NCBI RefSeq assembly: GCF_040802235.1
Contig: NC_133166.1
Location: forward strand, 112,792,991-112,856,990
Direction of reading: 5' to 3'
DNA length: 64,000 nt
From: Manis javanica
Lineage: Eukaryota > Chordata > Mammalia > Pholidota > Manidae
This document shows positions 37,401 through 49,400 of this stretch, piece after piece; positions within the stretch are counted from its first letter, which is position 1, and the number at the start of each line of letters is the position of its first letter. Below the pieces are notes generated by a model that saw nothing but the letters and a program-made list of their open reading frames with translations, searched no databases and was not told the DNA's origin. Made by a program: the position numbers and the translations under genes.

Positions 37401-40400
37401 TCAGGACAGCCTCCCCATCCCTCGGTGCTCCCTGTCCCAGGCTCCCCACGTGCATGGCAGGCTACAGTCCTCCGGCAGCTGGACAGTATGCAGACATGAG
37501 GGTTTATTCCAGAAGCCTGGCCCTCAGCCTCACGGCAGTTTCCACCATGTTCTGGAACCTCTTGCCAGTGGCAGGCCTTAGTGGGCAAACCCCCAGCTCA
37601 GAGCTGGCCCTCAGCAGGTACAGGCCCACACTGCCCTTACAGATGCTGGCTGCCTTGCGTTAGGGAGCCCGGCTGGGAGGCAGAGCCTGTGGCATTTAGC
37701 AGCCACCCAGGCCCAGGCAGGCAGCCCCTGATGACCCCGCCCCACAGGACCTGTCCATCGTGCTGGCAGACAGGAACTACACTGTGAGTGGGGCGGACCC
37801 CCACGTGCACTTCCAAGTGAAGGCCGGTTCCCTGCACCTGGTGCTGGACATCACCATCGGCAATGGCTACAACCTGACACTTGTCTGGAACAAGCACATG
37901 ACTGTCTTCATTGAGATTGCACATGCTGCCCAGGTACCCACGCAGTCCTGAGCCCCAGGCCACTGAGGCACAGGGGGAAGCACCTGCCTGCCCTGCCTGA
38001 CTCTGCTCCCCCACAGGGTGCACTCTGCGGGCTGTGCGGCAACTACAATGGGAACATGAAGGACGACTTTGAGACGCGGAGCAAATACGTGGCGTCCAAT
38101 GAGCTGGAGTTCGTGAACTCCTGGAAGGAGAGCCCACTGTGTGGGGATGCCAGCTTCGAGCTGGACCCCTGCAGCGCCAATGCCTTCCGCCGCTCCTGGG
38201 CCGAGCGCAAGTGTGGCATCATCAACAGCCAGACCTTCGCAGCCTGCCACAGCCAGGTTGGCCAGCTCACCACTCCCCTCCCAGGAGGGCATCCTCCGAG
38301 GACAGGGGCCCCTGGGACTGAAACCCAGACCTGCTCTGGGGCATGGCCTCCCTGGGCACAGGTGGGATCCTGGTGGATAGCTCCCAGAAGCCTGCAGGAC
38401 TGACTAGCCCGGCTCCCGTAGGTGTACCGCCTGCCCTACTACGAGGCGTGCGTGCGCGATGCCTGTGGGTGCGACACCGGTGGGGACTGTGAGTGCCTGT
38501 GTGATGCCGTGGCCGCCTACGCCAAGGCCTGCCTGGACAAGGGCGTGTGTGTGGACTGGAGGGCCCCGGATTTCTGCCGTGAGTGTCCTGTTCCTGCCCA
38601 CAGGCTGCTAAGGGGCCATGGCAGGGCTGCCCCAGCAGATGGGTGGTAGGCTGCACACCCCATAGGGAGAGTCCTCAGAGGGCCCCTGGCTGGCACACAC
38701 CAAGGGCCTTGCTGCACTCTGGCTTAGGGCTGGGCCCCGGCCCACTGCCGCCTAACGATGCGCTCCCTGCAGCCATCTACTGCGGCTTCTACAACACCCA
38801 CACGCAGGCAGGGGACACCAAGGACCAGCACACCCAGGCGGCCGACTGTACATGGCACTACCAGCCCTGCCTGTGCCCTGGGCGGCCACAGAGCGTGCCG
38901 GGCACCAACATCGAAGGTACAGGGAGTGAAGGGGGAAAGGAAGGCCTGACAGGCTTTCCTAGGCGGGTGGAAGAGTGGCCAGGGTGGGGTGAGGATGGCT
39001 GACAAGCAGGATGTGGGGAGGCGGGGGTAGGGCTGGAAAGGGGGCACTTGTGTCTGGGGTTCAGGGCAGAGGCTGGGCCTGGGCCTGGGCCTGGATGGGG
39101 GTGGAGGGGAGACCAGGGCCTCCTGCTCAGGACACTGAGGTCTGGCCCCTCCTTCTCCCACCCCTAGGCTGCTACAACTGTTCCCAGGATGAGTACTTCG
39201 ACCAGGACGAGGGCCTGTGTGTGCCGTGCCGTAAGCTCACCCGACTGCCCGGGCCCCACACACAGAGCTCCCAGCCCCTGAACAAGCCTCTGCCGGCCCC
39301 TACACCCCGACTCCCAGGCAGCTCTGAGCCCAGACAGCAGAAAAACAGGGGAACCATCAGGCCTCTCCTCACCTCCCCCATCTCCCCAGACATGACGCCC
39401 CAGCCCCCCACCCCAGGGCAAAGCCCCCAGCTTCTGGTTTGTGGGTGAACAGCAGGAGTCACCGGGGAATCGGGTGATAGGCAAACTGAAGGGCCGCCAA
39501 AGGTGGGCTCTGGACACCACCTGCAGCTTATCTCAACTGGCGAGCACCCTGACTCGCACCCTGGGGACATGCCTGAAGGTTCAAAGGGCCTGGCTGGGCA
39601 GGGACAGCGCCCTGACCGGCCCTCTTCCCGCAGTGCCACCGCTCACCACACCGCCACCCAGCACAGGTGATTACACGCACACTGACTGCCGTGGTAAAGC
39701 ACACCTTCTCCCCAATGTTCCCTGGATCAGCTGGGCACCCGTGGCCAGTCCACTGGGGCCAGCAAGGAGCCAGTGGCTCTAAAGCCTCAGTGGGGGGTGG
39801 AGGGGTGAGCGAGGGAGCCACATGGGCTGCATTGCACAGTGGAGCCAGCAGGTGCTGACCAGAAAGTCAGAGGGAGGGGATGGGAAGCTGGGATCTGGGC
39901 CCACCAGTGGCCGGCACACCACAGCCCCTGGCAGGGGGATGCATGGCATGTGGGCCCAGCAACCAAGAGAAGAGGTTCCTCCTAAATGGCGTGCTAGGGC
40001 CAGACACCCACCCAGCAGTGACAGCACCTCTGCCCCTCAGGCTCACCCTCCACAGAAGCCAAGCCCACTACGGCCACCCCGAGCACCACGGCAACACACA
40101 GGACCACTGGGCTTCTCAGTTCCCCTGGACCCTCTGCAAGTTCCCCACTGACAACTGTGGCCCCCACCCTTCCAGCCACAACCATGGGCCCCTCCTCCAC
40201 ACAGGCAGGGACAGCCATGACCACCCAGACCGAACAAACGGTCTCCTCAGGAGGTAAGCCCCCAAGACAGGACCCCACTGCGGGGCCCACCATAGATGGG
40301 CTGGGTGGGGGCGCGGTGCAGGCGGCCCCACACTTGCTGAGAGCTTTCCACTGAGCAGACTCTCAGGCACAGAATTCCTTGAGCTGGGAGCAGAGCAAGG

Positions 40401-43400
40401 TTTCTGTTAAAGGCTTTCCTCTAAGAGGAGCTGCAGATGGGGTGTGGCCTTATCTGCAGTCTGATGCTGTGGTGAGAAATTGTATGGGACTAGCTGGACC
40501 AAATGCCCCAGAAGCACATGTCCCCTTGCATGCAGCCCGCCACCCAGCCCACCCCACACTCACCCCGAACATAGCAGCACCCCTGCTGGCTGCCCAGGGA
40601 CCAAGAAGGGACATGACATGAATCCTACCAGCAACAGCAGGACAGGGAGTCAGCAGCTCACCAGCATGTGGTCACTGTTTGCCTCCAAGGCCCCTGACCA
40701 GGGCTGGCAGAGGGAGGACACGAGTATCTGCCAGGAAAAGACAGGCCCCACCAAAGGGGCTGCATGCATCCACCCAGTGGGGCACGCAGGGCACACACAG
40801 AAGCAGGGACCGGGGAATCAGCAATTGACATGCAGAATCCCTGCAAAAATCCCTCCTACCACCTCTCTCATCACCACATGGGCCACGTCTGCAGAGAACC
40901 ACAGACACGCCTAGATCAGCAGCCCTAGAAGCCACAGTGTCCATGGGCACGACACAGCCCACCACACCCCTCAGCAAGGACACACAACCCACAGCCCAGT
41001 CCACACTGCACACCACAGGAGCACCAAAATCCCACCAACAGCGACCTCCGTGAGGCCCCCAAGTAAGCACGTGCCACACGTGTGTCTCCACAGAGGGACT
41101 GGCACATGCTGAGGGATGGTGCATGGCAGACAGTGAACTCAGACCGTCCCACCATGTATAAAGAAAAGCCACTCCAACCCAACCTGAACCCACCACACGG
41201 ACCACACTGCCCTCCAAACCTCACTGTGCTCGCCACACCCCACCGCAGAGGAGTCACAAGCCCCAGGGGACGGCAAGGTGCCCAAAGAGGAGGGACCAAA
41301 CCAGAATCCCCAGCCATATGGACTGGGGCACAAACGTTAGAATTGGGCACACCAGGAAACTACACACACCCATACCCAGGGCAAACAGCAGTCATGCCGA
41401 AGGGGTCCACCTCAGTCCAAACCGACACCACCTCCCAGAGAGAGGGGCACAGGAAGCACGAGAGGAGTGGGGCAGAGGGACCATGACGCTTTGATGACAA
41501 GCAGATAAAAAACAAAAAAAACAAAGAAAACAGAGCAGGCACACTGAAAAGAATAAACATACGAAAGGGAACAGAGGGCACAGACTAAAAATTACACGAG
41601 AAGAAAGGGAGTGAAACAGCTACCACATGAAACAAAACAGAGTGAGGAACTAAACGACAGGGGGACCTCACGGTGACAAGCGACTCTCCCCACAGCACGC
41701 AGCACAGAGGAAGGACCACCAAAAACACAGCAGACGAAGACTACATGGCACCCTGAGAGCACCACAGGCCACAAACTACCGACGAACACCAAAGAACCAG
41801 AAACAACACCAAAGGAACAAAGCCACAGTGACAAGACAACTCACGCGGGCACGGCCACGCCAGCCAGGCCGCACACGCGCTTCACCACGCAGCCGCCCCA
41901 CACGCCTTCTGTCTCCTCCGCCTCCCACTCCACGGGCCCGCCCACGGGCACATCCTTCCGCACCACCACCCCCTTGCCGACCCCTTCACGCCTCGAGACC
42001 ACTCTGTCCACGCGGGGCCCTCCAACGGCCACCTCCTCCGTCACGCCTACCAGCCACCGGGCTACCTCTCCCAGTCACCCAGAGACCACCTCCCCGTCCT
42101 CCACCGCCAGGCCAACAGGCACCTCTTCTGCTTCCACACCCAACCCTCTCACGGGCACACAGTCCTCCGCTCGTCCACAGACGACCACCCAAGCCCACCT
42201 CTCCCTCAGCACGGCCAGGACCTCCAGTTCCCCCATCACGCACCTCTCCGCACCCGTCAGCTCCGGAACCGTGCCCACCCCCCACACCACCCTCTCCCCA
42301 AAGCCCACCTCGACAGGAACGGCCACCCCCGCCACTCACACTGCCACCGCCACGCCAGCCAGGCCGCACACGCGCTTCACCACGCAGCCGGCCCACACGC
42401 CTTCTGTCTCCTCCGCCTCCCACTCCACGGGCCCGCCCACGGGCACATCCTTCCGCACCACCACCCCCTTGCCGACCCCTTCACGCCCCGAGACCACTCT
42501 GTCCACGCGGGGCCCTCCAACGGCCACCTCCTCCGTCACGCCTACCAGCCACCGGGCTACCTCTCCCAGTCACCCAGAGACCACCTCCCCGTCCTCCACC
42601 GCCAGGCCAACAGGCACCTCTTCTGCTTCCACACCCAACCCTCTCACGGGCACACAGTCCTCCGCTCGTCCACAGACGACCACCCAAGCCCACCTCTCCC
42701 TCAGCACGGCCAGGACCTCCAGTTCCCCCATCACGCACCTCTCCGCACCCGTCAGCTCCGGAACCGTGCCCACCCCCCACACCACCCTCTCCCCAAAGCC
42801 CACCTCGACAGGAACGGCCACCCCCGCCACTCACACTGCCACCGCCACGCCAGCCAGGCCGCACACGCGCTTCACCACGCAGCCGGCCCACACGCCTTCT
42901 GTCTCCTCCGCCTCCCACTCCACGGGCCCGCCCACGGGCACATCCTTCCGCACCACCACCCCCTTGCCGACCCCTTCACGCCCCGAGACCACTCTGTCCA
43001 CGCGGGGACCTCCAACGGCCACCTCCTCCGTCATGCCTACCAGCCACCGGGTTACCTCCCCCAGCCACCCAGAGACCGCCTCCCCGTCCGCCACCGCCAG
43101 GCCACCGGTCCCCTCCGCTACGTCCACTCACAGCCCTCTAACGGGCACACACTCCTCCGCCCGGCCACTGACGACGACCCAAGTCCACCGCTCCGTCAGC
43201 ACGGCCAGGACCTCCAGCTCCGTCTCACACCTCTCAACTCCTGTCATCTCTGAAACCACGGCAGCCCCTCACACCACCCTCTCCCCCAAGCCCACCGCGA
43301 CAGGAACGGCGACCCCCGCCACTCACACTGCCACGGCCACGCCAGCCAGGCCCCACACGCGCTTCACCACGCAGCCGCCCCACACGCCTTCTGTCTCCTC

Positions 43401-46400
43401 CGCCTCCCACTCCACGGGCCCGCCCACGGGCACATCCTTCCGCACCACCACCCCCTTGCCGACCCCTTCACGCCCCGAGACCACTCTGTCCACGCGGGGC
43501 CCTCCAACGGCCACCTCCTCCGTCACGCCTACCAGCCACCGGGCTACCTCTCCCAGTCACCCAGAGACCACCTCCCCGTCCTCCACCGCCAGGCCAACAG
43601 GCACCTCTTCTGCTTCCACACCCAACCCTCTCACGGGCACACAGTCCTCCGCTCGTCCACAGACGACCACCCAAGCCCACCTCTCCCTCAGCACGGCCAG
43701 GACCTCCAGTTCCCCCATCACGCACCTCTCCGCACCCGTCAGCTCCGGAACCGTGCCCACCCCCCACACCACCCTCTCCCCAAAGCCCACCTCGACAGGA
43801 ACGGCCACCCCCGCCACTCACACTGCCACCGCCACGCCAGCCAGGCCGCACACGCGCTTCACCACGCAGCCGGCCCACACGCCTTCTGTCTCCTCCGCCT
43901 CCCACTCCACGGGCCCGCCCACGGGCACATCCTTCCGCACCACCACCCCCTTGCCGACCCCTTCACGCCCCGAGACCACTCTGTCCACGCGGGGACCTCC
44001 AACGGCCACCTCCTCCGTCATGCCTACCAGCCACCGGGTTACCTCCCCCAGCCACCCAGAGACCGCCTCCCCGTCCGCCACCGCCAGGCCACCGGTCCCC
44101 TCCGCTACGTCCACTCACAGCCCTCTAACGGGCACACACTCCTCCGCCCGGCCACTGACGACGACCCAAGTCCACCGCTCCGTCAGCACGGCCAGGACCT
44201 CCAGCTCCGTCTCACACCTCTCAACTCCTGTCATCTCTGAAACCACGGCAGCCCCTCACACCACCCTCTCCCCCAAGCCCACCGCGACAGGAACGGCGAC
44301 CCCTGCCACTCACACTGCCACGGCCACGCCAGCCAGGCCCCACACGCGCTTCACCACGCAGCCAGCCCACACGCCTTCTGTCTCCTCCGCCTCCCACTCC
44401 ACGGGCCCGCCCACGGGCACATCCTTCCGCACCACCACCCCCTTGCCGACCCCTTCACGCCCCGAGACCACTCTGTCCACGCGGGGCCCTCCAACGGCCA
44501 CCTCCTCCGTCACGCCTACCAGCCACCGGGCTACCTCTCCCAGTCACCCAGAGACCACCTCCCCGTCCTCCACCGCCAGGCCAACAGGCACCTCTTCTGC
44601 TTCCACACCCAACCCTCTCACGGGCACACAGTCCTCCGCTCGTCCACAGACGACCACCCAAGCCCACCTCTCCCTCAGCACGGCCAGGACCTCCAGTTCC
44701 CCCATCACGCACCTCTCCGCACCCGTCAGCTCCGGAACCGTGCCCACCCCCCACACCACCCTCTCCCCAAAGCCCACCTCGACAGGAACGGCCACCCCCG
44801 CCACTCACACTGCCACCGCCACGCCAGCCAGGCCGCACACGCGCTTCACCACGCAGCCGGCCCACACGCCTTCTGTCTCCTCCGCCTCCCACTCCACGGG
44901 CCCGCCCACGGGCACATCCTTCCGCACCACCACCCCCTTGCCGACCCCTTCACGCCCCGAGACCACTCTGTCCACGCGGGGACCTCCAACGGCCACCTCC
45001 TCCGTCATGCCTACCAGCCACCGGGTTACCTCCCCCAGCCACCCAGAGACCGCCTCCCCGTCCGCCACCGCCAGGCCACCGGTCCCCTCCGCTACGTCCA
45101 CTCACAGCCCTCTAACGGGCACACACTCCTCCGCCCGGCCACTGACGACGACCCAAGTCCACCGCTCCGTCAGCACGGCCAGGACCTCCAGCTCCGTCTC
45201 ACACCTCTCAACTCCTGTCATCTCTGAAACCACGGCAGCCCCTCACACCACCCTCTCCCCCAAGCCCACCGCGACAGGAACGGCGACCCCCGCCACTCAC
45301 ACTGCCACGGCCACGCCAGCCAGGCCCCACACGCGCTTCACCACGCAGCCGCCCCACACGCCTTCTGTCTCCTCCGCCTCCCACTCCACGGGCCCGCCCA
45401 CGGGCACATCCTTCCGCACCACCACCCCCTTGCCGACCCCTTCACGCCCCGAGACCACTCTGTCCACGCGGGGCCCTCCAACGGCCACCTCCTCCGTCAC
45501 GCCTACCAGCCACCGGGCTACCTCTCCCAGTCACCCAGAGACCACCTCCCCGTCCTCCACCGCCAGGCCAACAGGCACCTCTTCTGCTTCCACACCCAAC
45601 CCTCTCACGGGCACACAGTCCTCCGCTCGTCCACAGACGACCACCCAAGCCCACCTCTCCCTCAGCACGGCCAGGACCTCCAGTTCCCCCATCACGCACC
45701 TCTCCGCACCCGTCAGCTCCGGAACCGTGCCCACCCCCCACACCACCCTCTCCCCAAAGCCCACCTCGACAGGAACGGCCACCCCCGCCACTCACACTGC
45801 CACCGCCACGCCAGCCAGGCCGCACACGCGCTTCACCACGCAGCCGGCCCACACGCCTTCTGTCTCCTCCGCCTCCCACTCCACGGGCCCGCCCACGGGC
45901 ACATCCTTCCGCACCACCACCCCCTTGCCGACCCCTTCACGCCCCGAGACCACTCTGTCCACGCGGGGACCTCCAACGGCCACCTCCTCCGTCATGCCTA
46001 CCAGCCACCGGGTTACCTCCCCCAGCCACCCAGAGACCGCCTCCCCGTCCGCCACCGCCAGGCCACCGGTCCCCTCCGCTACGTCCACTCACAGCCCTCT
46101 AACGGGCACACACTCCTCCGCCCGGCCACTGACGACGACCCAAGTCCACCGCTCCGTCAGCACGGCCAGGACCTCCAGCTCCGTCTCACACCTCTCAACT
46201 CCTGTCATCTCTGAAACCACGGCAGCCCCTCACACCACCCTCTCCCCCAAGCCCACCGCGACAGGAACGGCGACCCCCGCCACTCACACTGCCACGGCCA
46301 CGCCAGCCAGGCCCCACACGCGCTTCACCACGCAGCCGGCCCACACGCCTTCTGTCTCCTCCGCCTCCCACTCCACGGGCCCGCCCACGGGCACATCCTT

Positions 46401-49400
46401 CCGCACCACCACCCCCTTGCCGACCCCTTCACGCCCCGAGACCACTCTGTCCACGCGGGGCCCTCCAACGGCCACCTCCTCCGTCACGCCTACCAGCCAC
46501 CGGGCTACCTCTCCCAGTCACCCAGAGACCACCTCCCCGTCCTCCACCGCCAGGCCAACAGGCACCTCTTCTGCTTCCACACCCAACCCTCTCACGGGCA
46601 CACAGTCCTCCGCTCGTCCACAGACGACCACCCAAGCCCACCTCTCCCTCAGCACGGCCAGGACCTCCAGTTCCCCCATCACGCACCTCTCCGCACCCGT
46701 CAGCTCCGGAACCGTGCCCACCCCCCACACCACCCTCTCCCCAAAGCCCACCTCGACAGGAACGGCCACCCCCGCCACTCACACTGCCACCGCCACGCCA
46801 GCCAGGCCGCACACGCGCTTCACCACGCAGCCGGCCCACACGCCTTCTGTCTCCTCCGCCTCCCACTCCACGGGCCCGCCCACGGGCACATCCTTCCGCA
46901 CCACCACCCCCTTGCCGACCCCTTCACGCCCCGAGACCACTCTGTCCACGCGGGGACCTCCAACGGCCACCTCCTCCGTCATGCCTACCAGCCACCGGGT
47001 TACCTCCCCCAGCCACCCAGAGACCGCCTCCCCGTCCGCCACCGCCAGGCCACCGGTCCCCTCCGCTACGTCCACTCACAGCCCTCTAACGGGCACACAC
47101 TCCTCCGCCCGGCCACTGACGACGACCCAAGTCCACCGCTCCGTCAGCACGGCCAGGACCTCCAGCTCCGTCTCACACCTCTCAACTCCTGTCATCTCTG
47201 AAACCACGGCAGCCCCTCACACCACCCTCTCCCCCAAGCCCACCGCGACAGGAACGGCGACCCCCGCCACTCACACTGCCACGGCCACGCCAGCCAGGCC
47301 CCACACGCGCTTCACCACGCAGCCGCCCCACACGCCTTCTGTCTCCTCCGCCTCCCACTCCACGGGCCCGCCCACGGGCACATCCTTCCGCACCACCACC
47401 CCCTTGCCGACCCCTTCACGCCCCTGTCCAGACCACTCTGTCCACGCGACCACCCCTTCACGCCCCAAGACCACTCTGTCCACGCGGGGCCCTCCAACGG
47501 CCACCTCCTCCGTCACGCCTACCAGCCACCGGGCTACCTCTCCCAGTCACCCAGAGACCACCTCCCCGTCCTCCACCGCCAGGCCAACAGGCACCTCTTC
47601 TGCTTCCACACCCAACCCTCTCACGGGCACACAGTCCTCCGCTCGTCCACAGACGACCACCCAAGCCCACCTCTCCCTCAGCACGGCCAGGACCTCCAGT
47701 TCCCCCATCACGCACCTCTCCGCACCCGTCAGCTCCGGAACCGTGCCCACCCCCCACACCACCCTCTCCCCAAAGCCCACCTCGACAGGAACGGCCACCC
47801 CCGCCACTCACACTGCCACCGCCACGCCAGCCAGGCCGCACACGCGCTTCACCACGCAGCCGGCCCACACGCCTTCTGTCTCCTCCGCCTCCCACTCCAC
47901 GGGCCCGCCCACGGGCACATCCTTCCGCACCACCACCCCCTTGCCGACCCCTTCACGCCCCGAGACCACTCTGTCCACGCGGGGACCTCCAACGGCCACC
48001 TCCTCCGTCATGCCTACCAGCCACCGGGTTACCTCCCCCAGCCACCCAGAGACCGCCTCCCCGTCCGCCACCGCCAGGCCACCGGTCCCCTCCGCTACGT
48101 CCACTCACAGCCCTCTAACGGGCACACACTCCTCCGCCCGGCCACTGACGACGACCCAAGTCCACCGCTCCGTCAGCACGGCCAGGACCTCCAGCTCCGT
48201 CTCACACCTCTCAACTCCTGTCATCTCTGAAACCACGGCAGCCCCTCACACCACCCTCTCCCCCAAGCCCACCGCGACAGGAACGGCGACCCCCGCCACT
48301 CACACTGCCACCGCCACGCCAGCCAGGCCCCACACGCGCTTCACCACGCAGCCGCCCCACACGCCTTCTGTCTCCTCCGCCTCCCACTCCACGGGCCCGC
48401 CCACGGGCACATCCTTCCGCACCACCACCCCCTTGCCGACCCCTTCACGCCCCGAGACCACTCTGTCCACGCGGGGCCCTCCAACGGCCACCTCCTCCGT
48501 CACGCCTACCAGCCACCGGGCTACCTCTCCCAGTCACCCAGAGACCACCTCCCCGTCCTCCACCGCCAGGCCAACAGGCACCTCTTCTGCTTCCACACCC
48601 AACCCTCTCACGGGCACACAGTCCTCCGCTCGTCCACAGACGACCACCCAAGCCCACCTCTCCCTCAGCACGGCCAGGACCTCCAGTTCCCCCATCACGC
48701 ACCTCTCCGCACCCGTCAGCTCCGGAACCGTGCCCACCCCCCACACCACCCTCTCCCCAAAGCCCACCTCGACAGGAACGGCCACCCCCGCCACTCACAC
48801 TGCCACCGCCACGCCAGCCAGGCCGCACACGCGCTTCACCACGCAGCCGGCCCACACGCCTTCTGTCTCCTCCGCCTCCCACTCCACGGGCCCGCCCACG
48901 GGCACATCCTTCCGCACCACCACCCCCTTGCCGACCCCTTCACGCCCCGAGACCACTCTGTCCACGCGGGGACCTCCAACGGCCACCTCCTCCGTCATGC
49001 CTACCAGCCACCGGGTTACCTCCCCCAGCCACCCAGAGACCGCCTCCCCGTCCGCCACCGCCAGGCCACCGGTCCCCTCCGCTACGTCCACTCACAGCCC
49101 TCTAACGGGCACACACTCCTCCGCCCGGCCACTGACGACGACCCAAGTCCACCGCTCCGTCAGCACGGCCAGGACCTCCAGCTCCGTCTCACACCTCTCA
49201 ACTCCTGTCATCTCTGAAACCACGGCAGCCCCTCACACCACCCTCTCCCCCAAGCCCACCGCGACAGGAACGGCGACCCCCGCCACTCACACTGCCACGG
49301 CCACGCCAGCCAGGCCCCACACGCGCTTCACCACGCAGCCGCCCCACACGCCTTCTGTCTCCTCCGCCTCCCACTCCACGGGCCCGCCCACGGGCACATC

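Noticed and set aside
41828-43141. 437-codon plus-strand frame (Pro/Arg/His-rich) over the first repeats
   Set aside because: Alternative frame of the repeats; it ends at a TAA in the first B unit and matches no exon phase or protein family.
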